Both the position numbers and the translations under genes were made by a program. The notes beneath the pieces are model-generated. The model was given only the letters and a program-made list of their open reading frames with translations. It made no database searches and was not told the origin of the DNA. This document shows, piece by piece, positions 9,002-18,071 of a stretch of DNA of 64,000 nucleotides (positions are counted from its first letter, which is position 1; each line of letters begins with the position of its first letter). This stretch comes from an uncultured Bacteroidota bacterium. GTDB taxonomy: Bacteria; Bacteroidota; Bacteroidia; Bacteroidales; F082. The stretch is from positions 1 to 64,000 of the forward strand of contig CAJXKB010000006.1 of the NCBI GenBank assembly GCA_913055825.1. Direction: 5' to 3'.

Positions 9002-9436
9002 TTACAAATTTCTAAGATGCACACTATACGATATCAGTCGTTCGCCATTGTTGGTTACTTCGATGGAAATATATACGTAAGATTCCGGCAAAAGTTCCAT
9101 AACCTGCTCGGGCCATTCTATGAAACAGTAGTTTCCACTATCAATATACTCCTCAAAACCAATGTCATACACTTCCTCTAAGCGTTCTACACGGTAAAAA
9201 TCAAAATGAAAAATACTACTGCCATTTTCCCGCTCATATTCGTTTACAATGGAAAAAGTCGGGCTGTTAACGATGTCATCACTTCCAAGTACTTTGCAGA
9301 AAGATTGAATCAAAGTGGTTTTGCCGGCACCCATCTCACCAAACAAACAAAAAATTTTCTCGCCGACAGTTTCTTTTAAAATTTGACCGGCAATAGCCGG
9401 TAATTCACTTAAATCAAAGGCGTTCAACGTCTTCAT
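9002..9436 (-). CDS. tsaE: tRNA threonylcarbamoyladenosine biosynthesis ATPase TsaE
   Basis: This 144-residue P-loop protein is needed with TsaB, TsaC and TsaD to form t6A at position 37 of ANN-decoding tRNAs. The Walker A motif GEMGAGKT is at residues 33-40. It is followed by the family segments VNSPTFSIVNEYE and FHFDFYRVERLEEVYDIGFEEY. The conserved FIEWPEQV motif lies near 107-114. Length is typical. Its ATG abuts the stop codon of the porX-like gene, which indicates one transcript. Confidence 0.95.
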   Translation of the reverse strand: MKTLNAFDLSELPAIAGQILKETVGEKIFCLFGEMGAGKTTLIQSFCKVLGSDDIVNSPTFSIVNEYERENGSSIFHFDFYRVERLEEVYDIGFEEYIDSGNYCFIEWPEQVMELLPESYVYISIEVTNNGERLISYSVHLRNL

Positions 9437-11005
9437 TTATTTTTTAGATTCTAAAGTAATGAAAGGGATCAGGATTTCTTCCATCGAAAGTCCACCGTGC
9501 TGAAAAGTATTGCTATAATAGCGGGCATAGTAATTATAATTGTTTGGATAGGCAAAAAAGTGGTAACCGCGGGCAAAAACCCATCGGGTACTTACATTGA
9601 CTTTAGGAAGAAAATATGTTTCCGGATCGGTTATTTCAAACACTTCTTTTGCATTATAATTCAGGCTTTTACCATATTTATACCGCAGGTTGGTGTTCAC
9701 ATTCCTGTCACCCACAATTTTTATGGGATCGTGTACGCGTATGGAACCATGGTCGGTGGTAATCATCAGTTTTACATCTTTTGTGGATAAATATTTAATA
9801 ATTTCAAAAAGGGAAGAATGTTCAAACCATGAAGACATCAGCGACCGGTATGCCGCCTCATCATCAGCCAATTCCTTGATAATTTCCATCTCGGTACGTG
9901 CATGTGACAACATGTCCACGAAATTATACACAATCACGTTTAAATCATATTGCATAAGGTTAGAAATATTCTCAAATAATTTACGGCCCGATTCCTGTTT
10001 CAGAATTTTATTGTATGAATATTTGACCCGTTTTCCGTATCGCCTGAGCTGTTCACCCAACAACTCTGATTCAAATTGATTTTTAGTTCCTTCCTCATTT
10101 TCATCAACCCAATACTGAGGAAATCGCTTTCTGATTTCCAAAGGCATAATTCCCGAAAACAGAGCATTCCGGGCATATTGTGTTGTGGTGGGTAAAATAC
10201 TGTAATACAAGCCGTCTTCCTCAACCCTGAAATACTCGCCTATCATGGGCTCAATCACTTTCCACTGGTCGTATCTAAGGTTATCAATAACCAAAAGGAA
10301 AAGTTTTTTGCCTTTGTCGAGTTGCGGAAAAAGTTTCTCTTTCAACAGTGTATGTGAAAGCACCGGTTTATCATCCTCTTTACCATACAGCCATTGCTTG
10401 TAATTTCTCTCATAGAATTTACAAAAACCAGTGTTGGCCTCGTTTTTCTGCATATTAAGTATTTCGCTGATACCTTCATCATCTGATTTTTCCAGTTCAA
10501 TTTCCCAACGCACCAACTTTTTGTAAACATCTACCCATTCTGACTGGCCCAAACGATCTTGCAACTGCATGCCAATTTCACGAAATTGTTGCTGGTAAAT
10601 CATAGTAGACTTTTCGCTCACCAGTTTTTTATTTTCCAGATTCCGTTTCAAAGAAATGAGTATCTGACTGGGTTTTACCGGCTTAATCAGATAATCGGCA
10701 ATATTAGAGCCAATGGCATCTTCCATAATTGATTCTTCCTCGCTTTTGGTAATCATCACTACGGGAATGTTAGGTTGTATTTCTTTCAATTTTTCTAGCA
10801 CCTCTATCCCGCTCATTCCCGGCATCTGTTCATCAAGAAAAATAATATCGAAAGCTTCTTCGGCCACGAGGTCGATAACTTCATCGCCACTATTCACAGC
10901 CACCACTTCAAAACCCTTTTCCTGCAAATAGATAATATGTGGTTTTAACATGCTGATTTCGTCATCAGCCCAAAGTATTTTTGTTTTATTCATTGTTTCT
11001 GCCAT
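9437..11005 (-). CDS. porX: PorX-type response regulator with PglZ phosphodiesterase/phosphatase domain
   Basis: The 522-residue protein has an N-terminal receiver domain (about 7-125; phospho-acceptor Asp58 in FLDEQMPGMSG, Lys in YLIKPVKPSQ). A linker region follows, then a C-terminal PglZ/alkaline-phosphatase-superfamily domain from about residue 215 (LLVIDNLRYDQW, LPTTTQYARNALFSGIMP, TTDHGSIRVHDP). This combination defines PorX, which with the kinase PorY controls the type IX secretion system in Porphyromonas gingivalis. The start could be Met1 or Met5; both agree with family length. T9SS cargo is encoded in the window at 37251. The PglZ domain here should not be read as a BREX defence component. 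Confidence 0.92.
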   Translation of the reverse strand: MAETMNKTKILWADDEISMLKPHIIYLQEKGFEVVAVNSGDEVIDLVAEEAFDIIFLDEQMPGMSGIEVLEKLKEIQPNIPVVMITKSEEESIMEDAIGSNIADYLIKPVKPSQILISLKRNLENKKLVSEKSTMIYQQQFREIGMQLQDRLGQSEWVDVYKKLVRWEIELEKSDDEGISEILNMQKNEANTGFCKFYERNYKQWLYGKEDDKPVLSHTLLKEKLFPQLDKGKKLFLLVIDNLRYDQWKVIEPMIGEYFRVEEDGLYYSILPTTTQYARNALFSGIMPLEIRKRFPQYWVDENEEGTKNQFESELLGEQLRRYGKRVKYSYNKILKQESGRKLFENISNLMQYDLNVIVYNFVDMLSHARTEMEIIKELADDEAAYRSLMSSWFEHSSLFEIIKYLSTKDVKLMITTDHGSIRVHDPIKIVGDRNVNTNLRYKYGKSLNYNAKEVFEITDPETYFLPKVNVSTRWVFARGYHFFAYPNNYNYYARYYSNTFQHGGLSMEEILIPFITLESKK

Positions 11006-11032
11006 TTCGTTAATTGAAAATAATATTAAACG

Positions 11033-11040
11033 TACTTTTG
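11033..11040 (+). promoter_or_regulatory. Promoter element TACTTTTG for the HD phosphohydrolase gene
   Basis: This TAnnTTTG match lies 122 bases before the ATG at 11163 in the divergent region with porX. A second match, TAGTTTTG, is at 11050-11057. Either could be the promoter, and both give a leader near 100 bases. Confidence 0.4.
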
Positions 11041-11162
11041 TTTTTTAATTAGTTTTGAAATTGTTATAAAGAAAATAATAATAGTTCCTATTTTGAATTC
11101 TATGCAAAAATCCGGCAATTCCTTCAGCATAAAAAATTAAGAAAACAAATTTAACAAAATTT

Positions 11163-12416
11163 ATGAGCAGCCTGAAAATTAACAAACGTAAAATTTTTAA
11201 CGACCCGGTTTACGGATTTATTTCCATTTCAAATGATTTGATATTTGATATTATTGAACATCCTTATTTTCAACGGCTCCGGCGCATCAAACAACTGGGT
11301 CTGGCCCATCTGGTTTATCCCGGCGCATTGCACACCCGCTTTCACCATTCGCTTGGAGCCATGCACCTGATGGGCAGGGCATTATCCGAATTAAAGATGA
11401 AAGATAATGAAATTAGCACCCGTGAAACTACGGCTGCCCAAATTGCCATGCTGCTGCACGATATCGGGCATGGGCCTTATTCGCATGCACTGGAACACAG
11501 CTTGGTTAACCATGTAAACCACGAAGAAATCTCCCATTTGTTCATGCAAAGGCTGAATACGGAAATGAATGGCAAACTACAAATGGCACTAAATATTTTT
11601 CAGGACAATTATCCAAAGCATTTTCTTCACCGCTTGGTGTCAGGGCAGTTTGACATGGACCGCCTCGATTATTTGAAACGCGACAGTTTTTTCACCGGGG
11701 TATCAGAAGGCACCATCAATTACGAACGTTTGCTTAACATGATTCAAATTGCGGATGACGCACCGGCCATTGAATACAAAGGTATTTATTCGGTGGAAAA
11801 ATTTATCACCGCACGTCGTATCATGTATTGGCAGGTTTATTTGCATAAAACCGTACTGGTAGCCGAATATATGGCCATTAATTTGCTCAGGCGTGCCAAG
11901 TGGCTGGCTTTGCAGGGCGAAAAACTATTTGCTACTCCTGCCTTTAGATATTTTTTAGAAAATGATATTTCAGGCGACGATTTCACAAACCGCCCGGAAG
12001 TATTAGAATTATTTTCGCAGTTAGACGATTTCGATATTTACACCTCTATGAAGGTATGGATGAACCACCCCGACCGTGTTCTGTCTCATCTTAGCAAAGC
12101 ACTGGTCAACCGTCATTTATTTCGCATAGAAATGCAAAATCGGGCTTTTGACCCGGAAAAGGAAGAAATTATTAAGGAAGCCGCCAGGCGATGTTATCAA
12201 CTTACAGACGAAGAATTACCTTACTTTGTTTTTCACGACCAAACTTCTAATTACACCTACCAACCCGGTACAAATAAAATCAATATTTTGTTTAAAAACG
12301 GAAGTGTAAAAGACATCACGCAAGTATCCGACCAGTTGGACATTCACATGTTATCAAAACCGACCACCAAATACTTTTTGTGCTATCCCAAAGATATTGG
12401 CGTTCCCGGTTCATAA
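11163..12416 (+). CDS. HD-domain phosphohydrolase (dGTPase/SAMHD1-like)
   Basis: The 417-residue cytoplasmic protein has the opening IFNDPVYGFI and the core YFQRLRRIKQLGLAHLVYPGALHTRFHHS family pattern at about 35-63. The metal-binding HD motif MLLHDIGHGPYSHALE is at about 96-111, and the distal Asp is in GQFDMDRLDYLKRDS near 160-175. This layout is that of the YdhJ/SAMHD1-like HD proteins, some of which hydrolyse dNTPs. The substrate of this one cannot be told from sequence. It runs divergently from porX and is followed after 48 bases by a hybrid histidine kinase gene. Confidence 0.88.
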   Translation: MSSLKINKRKIFNDPVYGFISISNDLIFDIIEHPYFQRLRRIKQLGLAHLVYPGALHTRFHHSLGAMHLMGRALSELKMKDNEISTRETTAAQIAMLLHDIGHGPYSHALEHSLVNHVNHEEISHLFMQRLNTEMNGKLQMALNIFQDNYPKHFLHRLVSGQFDMDRLDYLKRDSFFTGVSEGTINYERLLNMIQIADDAPAIEYKGIYSVEKFITARRIMYWQVYLHKTVLVAEYMAINLLRRAKWLALQGEKLFATPAFRYFLENDISGDDFTNRPEVLELFSQLDDFDIYTSMKVWMNHPDRVLSHLSKALVNRHLFRIEMQNRAFDPEKEEIIKEAARRCYQLTDEELPYFVFHDQTSNYTYQPGTNKINILFKNGSVKDITQVSDQLDIHMLSKPTTKYFLCYPKDIGVPGS

Positions 12417-12464
12417 TTTTCAGATTTTTTTATCTTTACTAAAAATTATCAACAATTAAACCGA

Positions 12465-14513
12465 ATGAAGATGGCTGACAAAAAAGAAAGGGATTTCAGG
12501 AAGTCTTCGCTGATGGAGCAGATATCAAAAGAGATTTTAACCCGGATGACGCTCAATCCGGAAGAAAATATCCAAACTATTCTGGAAGGAATAAATCACG
12601 TTACTAACGCAGCCCTTACGTTTTACTATAGTTTAGATAACCAAAAATCAAAGGCTTTTAGTTTTACTGATAAAATTGATGTTCCATTAAAAAAAACACT
12701 TCAACAACAAGATGGCTTTTGTGAATTTATGGCAGATAAAGGGCAAGATTCACTTTTGGTTATTCCCGATTTTGAAACCTCTACAATTTTTCAAGACCAT
12801 ACTTCATTTGCTAAAAGCGGAATACGTTCATACATTGGAACCCCGGTAAAAATCGGGAAACACAGTATTGGCATTTTGGCACTTGCCGATACGCAGGAAA
12901 GAAACTTTAGTAAAGCCGAGATCAGTTTAATCGAGAACCTTGCCCGTTTTATTGCGTTGGAAAAAAGCAGGCAACATACGCTAAATGACAAGCTTGCATT
13001 AAGTACCAAATACAAAACCATCTTTGAAAACCTGAGTGCCGGTATTGTTCTCTTAAACGGCAACACCATTGTCGATGTAAATCAGGAAATATGTGATATG
13101 CTGGGTTTTACCAAAGATAAAATGATCAGGGAACCGCTATATAAATTTTCCCCTAAATACCAGGCAGACGGCAACTTATCAACAAATAAATTAAAACTAT
13201 TCATCCGTGCTTCCCGAAAAAAACCTCAAAAAATCGAATGGACCCACAAGCGAAAAAACGGTCATTTGATTTATACCGAAATTTCGCTCACACACATGGC
13301 CATGCTTGAAGATGCCGATACAATGGCTGTTATTTACGACATCACCAAAAAGAGAAAACATGAAAAAGAGCTGATTCAGGCCCGTGAAAAAGCTGAAAAT
13401 GCCGACCGGATGAAATCGGTATTTTTATCGAATATGTCACATGAAATCCGTACACCCCTTAACTCAATTATAGGTTTCTCCGATTTGTTGCTGGATGAAG
13501 ATTCAAGCAATGATGAACGGCAAATGTATTCCGAAATGATCAGCACTGCCGGAAAATCACTGCTCCAGCTGATTGAAGATATTATCGACATCTCAAAGAT
13601 TGAAGCCGGGCAGTTGCGTATCAATAAAACCGATTTTGAAGTCAACCGGGTACTTGAAGAGCTGTTGATGGCGTTTGAACAGGAAAAAATAAAACGGGGT
13701 AAATCACAGTTGAAATTAATCCTAACCCGGACGTTGGAAGAAATGCCCTTGATGCTGTATTCAGATGAATTACGCTTTCGTCAGATATTTATCAACCTGC
13801 TTACCAATGCCATTAAATTTACAGATGAAGGAAGTATCGAATTTGGCTACCGGGCAGTTTCACCCCAAAAAATTCAGTTTTTTGTAAAAGATACAGGCTC
13901 CGGGATCGAGGCTAAAGATATCAGTTTAATTTTTGAACGTTTCGGACAATCCAATCAGGATTATGTCAAAAACAAAGAAGGTAAAGGATTGGGGTTGGCC
14001 ATCACCAATTCGCTGGTCAGGCTTCTCGGCGGAAAAATATGGGTAGATTCCGAATTGGGGATGGGAAGTACTTTTTATTTTACGATTCCCATCGAAGGCA
14101 ATGTTTCGGCACAACTCGACCTGAAAAACATATTTGATTCCGTACTGAAAGATAAAACCATTTTGATTGCAGACAATATTGAAGAAAACTTCCATTTTAT
14201 ACGCGGCGCACTGCAATCGACGCGGGCACTGTTCATCTGGGCCAAAGGTGGCATAGAAGCTGTGAAAGCCTGTTCCGAAAATCCGGATATCGACTTGGTT
14301 TTAATGGATATCCTAATGCCCGATCTGGATGGAATAGCCGCCACCAAACTCATTAAAAAAATGAATAAGGACCTGCCCGTTATCGCACAATCAGCCTTTA
14401 ACAATTATCTGGAAAAAGAAAAAATAACGGCTGCCGGTTTTGATGGTTTACTGATAAAACCCATTCATTTTAAAGAACTTTATCAATTATTGACCGAATA
14501 TTTACTAACATAA
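12465..14513 (+). CDS. Hybrid sensor histidine kinase (GAF-PAS-HisKA-HATPase-receiver)
   Basis: The 682-residue protein has no signal peptide or membrane segment, so it should sense a cytoplasmic cue. Domain order: GAF (about 20-165), PAS (about 180-290, with NLSAGIVLLNGNTIVDVNQE), HisKA with phospho-acceptor His326 in MSHEIRTPLNS, HATPase_c (NAIKFT, DTGSGIEAKD, GKGLGLAITNSLV) and a C-terminal receiver with Asp615 in VLMDILMPDLDG and a Lys in LLIKPI. The receiver has ADN where the acidic pair is usually ED or DD. No separate output regulator lies beside it. It is followed by recQ after 17 bases, probably on the same transcript, which is not known to be functional. Confidence 0.92.
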   Translation: MKMADKKERDFRKSSLMEQISKEILTRMTLNPEENIQTILEGINHVTNAALTFYYSLDNQKSKAFSFTDKIDVPLKKTLQQQDGFCEFMADKGQDSLLVIPDFETSTIFQDHTSFAKSGIRSYIGTPVKIGKHSIGILALADTQERNFSKAEISLIENLARFIALEKSRQHTLNDKLALSTKYKTIFENLSAGIVLLNGNTIVDVNQEICDMLGFTKDKMIREPLYKFSPKYQADGNLSTNKLKLFIRASRKKPQKIEWTHKRKNGHLIYTEISLTHMAMLEDADTMAVIYDITKKRKHEKELIQAREKAENADRMKSVFLSNMSHEIRTPLNSIIGFSDLLLDEDSSNDERQMYSEMISTAGKSLLQLIEDIIDISKIEAGQLRINKTDFEVNRVLEELLMAFEQEKIKRGKSQLKLILTRTLEEMPLMLYSDELRFRQIFINLLTNAIKFTDEGSIEFGYRAVSPQKIQFFVKDTGSGIEAKDISLIFERFGQSNQDYVKNKEGKGLGLAITNSLVRLLGGKIWVDSELGMGSTFYFTIPIEGNVSAQLDLKNIFDSVLKDKTILIADNIEENFHFIRGALQSTRALFIWAKGGIEAVKACSENPDIDLVLMDILMPDLDGIAATKLIKKMNKDLPVIAQSAFNNYLEKEKITAAGFDGLLIKPIHFKELYQLLTEYLLT

Positions 14514-14530
14514 AATTAGCAATTTATCCA

Positions 14531-16462
14531 TTGAGTGCAGAAGCGGGGAAAATACTGACAAAATACTGGGGTTACACCCGGTTCAGGCCACAGCAGGAAG
14601 AAATAATCGACTCGATACTGATGGGGAAAGATACTTTTGCGCTCCTGCCTACCGGGGGTGGCAAGTCACTTACTTTTCAGATACCTTCGCTGATGAAGCC
14701 CGGGTGCTGCCTTGTTATTACCCCATTGATTGCGTTGATGAAAGATCAGGTTGAGCGACTGAAGAAACTCGGCATCCCGGCTAAGGCCTTATATACAGGC
14801 CTGTATCCTGATGAAATTGAATCGGCTTTTTCAAACGCCATTCACGGTCAGCTTAAGTTTCTTTACGTTTCTCCCGAACGATTGCTAAACATCGGTTTTC
14901 AAAATACATTGGCTAAAATTAACGTGAACCTTATAGCTGTGGACGAAGCCCATTGCATTTCGCAGTGGGGATATAATTTTCGGCCTCCATATTTAAAGAT
15001 AGCTGATATTAGGATGTTTTTTCCAGATATCCCCGTGTTGGCCCTTACAGCTACTGCTACTCCGCAAGTTGTTGACGACATTATGGATAAATTACATTTT
15101 AAAAAAACTAATGTCATCAAGGCCAGCTTTGAACGGAAGAACCTGGCTTACCGGATTTATGAAGAATCCGATAAAAGTGGGCGACTGCTCCATTTGCTCT
15201 CCTCCGAAAAAGGCTCGGCTATTGTATATGTCCGTAACCGGAAAAAAACCAGGGAAATTGCCGAGATTTTACTAAAAAACAAAATTTCAGCCACTTTTTA
15301 TCATGCCGGACTCGACAACAAAAGCCGAAGCCAAAGGCGGCAAGCCTGGTCGATGGGAAAAATAAGGGTAATTGTGGCCACCAATGCATTTGGAATGGGT
15401 ATCGACAAAGCCGACGTGCGTCAGGTTATTCACTATAACCTCCCCGATTGCCTGGAATCATATTTCCAGGAAGCCGGACGTGCCGGCCGCGACGGAAAAG
15501 AAGCCGTAGCTTCCCTGCTTTTCAATAAACAAGATATCGGCCATGCCAAAAAACAACTGACAGAGTCGTTTCCCGACCTTAAAACCATCCGGAATATTTA
15601 CAACGCCCTGGGTAATTATTTTAATATCCCCGAAGGAAGCGGCAAAGACATGGGATATAATTTTAAGATTATGGATTTTGTAAACCGCTATGGATTCGGA
15701 TTACTGACCACATACAGTGCCATTAAACTCATGGAAAAAGAAGGGTTTATCGCTTTTGATGAATCCAGCGGGCGCACATCAAAAATGATGATCCGGCTCA
15801 ACAATGAAGATATGTATCGCTTTATTGTTGAAAATCCTAAATTTGAAAGAATTTTGAAAGAAATACTGCGCTCTTATGGCGGCATCTTTTCCGATTATGT
15901 TCCGGTAGATGAAAAGCAAATCGCCCGGCGTGCCGAAATTGAACCCGACAGGGTTTTGTCTGCATTGAAATATCTGAATCAAATTAAAATCATCAGCTAT
16001 ATTCCGTTGCGCACACAGCCCCAGATTTTTTACAATACCGTCCGTTTACCCAAAGAACATATTGGTTTTTCACACGAAAACTATCAGGATATTAAAAAGG
16101 CTTCTGCGCGGCGACTGGATGCACTCATTCAATTCCTGACCAATTCCCATGAATGCCGCAGTATTCAGCTGCTACGCTACTTTGGAGAGATTCAACCAAA
16201 ACGTTGCGGCATCTGCGATGTTTGTTTAACCATCAACAAAACACACTTAGACGAACGCGAATTTGACACCATAAAAAAACAAATCAAAGAAATTCTCATT
16301 AATAAGCCCATGCACCTGTACGAACTTATTCCACAAATTAAAGATTTTGAGGAGGAAAAAGTGATCGCAGTCATTCAATGGCTAACCGACAACCAAAGCC
16401 TTATTCGTGAAAAAGATGAAAGATTACGTTGTAACGACCAATTGGGCCTCGATTTGGAGTAA
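14531..16462 (+). CDS. recQ: ATP-dependent DNA helicase, RecQ family
   Basis: The 643-residue superfamily 2 helicase unwinds DNA 3'-5' in recombination and repair. The TTG at 14531 is the best start because it gives the family N-terminus ILTKYWGYTRFRPQQEEII, and the nearest in-frame ATG lies inside the helicase core. Motif I is LLPTGGGKSLTFQ, motif II is VDEAHCISQWG (about 137-147), and motif VI is QEAGRAGRDG. The RecQ-Ct zinc cluster uses the cysteine in ECRSIQ near 541 and CGICDVC near 558-564. No HRDC domain follows; the C-terminal 70 residues are a short winged-helix-like tail. The lack of HRDC is common in the shorter RecQ forms. Confidence 0.93.
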   Translation: MSAEAGKILTKYWGYTRFRPQQEEIIDSILMGKDTFALLPTGGGKSLTFQIPSLMKPGCCLVITPLIALMKDQVERLKKLGIPAKALYTGLYPDEIESAFSNAIHGQLKFLYVSPERLLNIGFQNTLAKINVNLIAVDEAHCISQWGYNFRPPYLKIADIRMFFPDIPVLALTATATPQVVDDIMDKLHFKKTNVIKASFERKNLAYRIYEESDKSGRLLHLLSSEKGSAIVYVRNRKKTREIAEILLKNKISATFYHAGLDNKSRSQRRQAWSMGKIRVIVATNAFGMGIDKADVRQVIHYNLPDCLESYFQEAGRAGRDGKEAVASLLFNKQDIGHAKKQLTESFPDLKTIRNIYNALGNYFNIPEGSGKDMGYNFKIMDFVNRYGFGLLTTYSAIKLMEKEGFIAFDESSGRTSKMMIRLNNEDMYRFIVENPKFERILKEILRSYGGIFSDYVPVDEKQIARRAEIEPDRVLSALKYLNQIKIISYIPLRTQPQIFYNTVRLPKEHIGFSHENYQDIKKASARRLDALIQFLTNSHECRSIQLLRYFGEIQPKRCGICDVCLTINKTHLDEREFDTIKKQIKEILINKPMHLYELIPQIKDFEEEKVIAVIQWLTDNQSLIREKDERLRCNDQLGLDLE

Positions 16463-16473
16463 TATATTTTGTT

Positions 16474-16481
16474 TACTTTTG
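16474..16481 (+). promoter_or_regulatory. Promoter element TACTTTTG for outer membrane protein gene
   Basis: A TAnnTTTG match 46 bases before the ATG at 16528 and just after the recQ stop. It gives the barrel protein its own promoter with a leader near 40 bases. Confidence 0.45.
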
Positions 16482-16527
16482 AAGAGATTCATTACTTAAA
16501 ATAAACTTCATATCGACAAATAAAATC

Positions 16528-17244
16528 ATGAAAAAGACATTTTTATTATTACTCTCATTGTCATTTAGCCTGTTGGTGTTTAGCCAGCACGGGAGTCAAC
16601 ATATACGGCTTACAGGTGGATTTGCAATGCCATTTAAGGATTTAGCAAACAACAACTTCCAAGACAAAGCCTCGGGTTTTGCCTCTAATGGAGTCCATGC
16701 AGCAGCTGGCTACGACTACCAATTCACGCATAATTTTGGTCTTGGATTGCAGGCATTTTATTACGAAAGCCGTTTCAGCGAACGAAAATTTGCAAATTAT
16801 TTTGCCGAACTTCTTAATGATGCCAGGAACAGTGTCGAGCCGGCCAATGGATGGTCAACCGGAGGTATACTTCTGCGCCCCTATCTCACTCTGCCTATTT
16901 CCAATAAATTTTCAGTTGATGTGTATGGCTCTGCCGGTTTTATCGGGGTTTATTCGCCCGCCTACACGTTACGCCGGCAAAGCATTATTCCACCCGGCCC
17001 CAACCCTGCTTATAGTTATTTTCGTGCCAGGAGTAAGGCCTTTTCTTTTGCTTACGGAATGGGGAGTCGATTCAATTTCAACATTGCCAAACATGGCCTT
17101 TTCTTTTCAGCAGAGTATCTCATCAGCAAAATTCATTACAAAGATATAACAGGCACAGGATGGGATGAAAAGCCTTATCAAATGACGATTACCCAAAATC
17201 TGGGATATATAAGCATAAATATAGGCTATAGCTATACCCTGTAA
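16528..17244 (+). CDS. Outer membrane beta-barrel protein
   Basis: The 238-residue protein starts with a signal peptide (MKKTFLLLLSLSFSLLVFSQ). The mature part alternates polar and aromatic residues as in eight- to ten-stranded barrels, for example AAAGYDYQFTHNFGLGLQAF, FGMGSRFNFNI-like strands and a final aromatic-rich strand, GYISINIGYSYTL. It belongs to the broad OmpA/porin-type small barrel group of Bacteroidota. No peptidoglycan-binding domain is present. The role (porin, scaffold or adhesin) is unknown. Confidence 0.78.
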   Translation: MKKTFLLLLSLSFSLLVFSQHGSQHIRLTGGFAMPFKDLANNNFQDKASGFASNGVHAAAGYDYQFTHNFGLGLQAFYYESRFSERKFANYFAELLNDARNSVEPANGWSTGGILLRPYLTLPISNKFSVDVYGSAGFIGVYSPAYTLRRQSIIPPGPNPAYSYFRARSKAFSFAYGMGSRFNFNIAKHGLFFSAEYLISKIHYKDITGTGWDEKPYQMTITQNLGYISINIGYSYTL

Positions 17245-17391
17245 ATTTTTGATCATACTTTTGGTTCTACCTCTTAATTTAATGTAATTTGTTTGATTGT
17301 TACCTCATGGTATAGGTTGTCGCAAAGTTTAGTTTAAAACTTTTAAATTAGTGGTAAAAACAATTTTTTATCGCTAAAACAACTCTTTTTT

Positions 17392-17399
17392 TACCTTTG
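17392..17399 (+). promoter_or_regulatory. Promoter element TACCTTTG
   Basis: The element ends six bases before the ATG at 17406. It supports that ATG over the upstream TTG at 17397, which overlaps the element itself. Confidence 0.5.
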
Positions 17400-17405
17400 C
17401 AACCT

Positions 17406-17900
17406 ATGCAAGAAACCCTGACATATGTAATTATATTTGGTTTCGGAATTGTACTGATCAGTCTTTATTTTTACCGAACAGACAAAAAGCGATTACTTCC
17501 TTTATCTGAACAATGGTTTTCTAATTTGAGCCTAATTGTAAGTGTTGAAAAAGAAAAAGGTAAACTAACCCATGTAATTATCAGTCTGAATTCAGGTGAC
17601 AAGAATAATTTGTGTACGAGCATTGGAATCGAGTTAATTGATTCCCATCGCGAAATAAAATACTTGAAATTGGATCCACTCATTCAAACCCAAACCGACC
17701 ATCATTATATACAAAGCAATCGGCAAGCAATGGTTATCAAATTTACAGCACTCCAAAAGTTTATTACAGATACTGGTTTCCCTTTGCAAAGCATACGATT
17801 TGTAGCCGAAACTAAAACCGGCAAAAAATATAAATCGCACGAACTGGCATTCAACGATCGCTGGCATTTATTCAAAATCGACTCCGGAAAATATAATTAG
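17406..17900 (+). CDS. Membrane-anchored protein of unknown function
   Basis: The 164-residue protein has one N-terminal membrane helix (about 6-24, TYVIIFGFGIVLISLYFY) and a soluble domain of about 140 residues. I do not recognise the family. The domain looks alpha/beta, with SLIVSVEKEKGKLTHVIISL and IRFVAETKTGKKYKSHEL. The ATG is chosen because the TACCTTTG promoter element overlaps the upstream TTG. It precedes the exopolysaccharide-linked kinase gene by 171 bases and may not be part of that locus. Topology would place the soluble part in the cytoplasm or the periplasm depending on the positive charges (DKKR after the helix favours cytoplasm). Confidence 0.65.
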   Translation: MQETLTYVIIFGFGIVLISLYFYRTDKKRLLPLSEQWFSNLSLIVSVEKEKGKLTHVIISLNSGDKNNLCTSIGIELIDSHREIKYLKLDPLIQTQTDHHYIQSNRQAMVIKFTALQKFITDTGFPLQSIRFVAETKTGKKYKSHELAFNDRWHLFKIDSGKYN

Positions 17901-18071
17901 CCTTCCTTTTGTATGTCGCTAATGGAATACTTTCCCATAGCGGGAAAATACAGTACAGATAACCGGTCAACCATTTATGCTTAACAGCCTGTTTCTCTCA
18001 CATATTACTACTTATGGCTTAATTTTTGAAAAGTCATTTGCTTTACAATTCAAAGTGTAGCTTTTTGAACC

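Noticed and set aside
9437-10400. PglZ domain as a BREX or other phage-defence gene
   Set aside because: The domain is joined to a receiver and the whole protein has the PorX layout; no brx genes are near.
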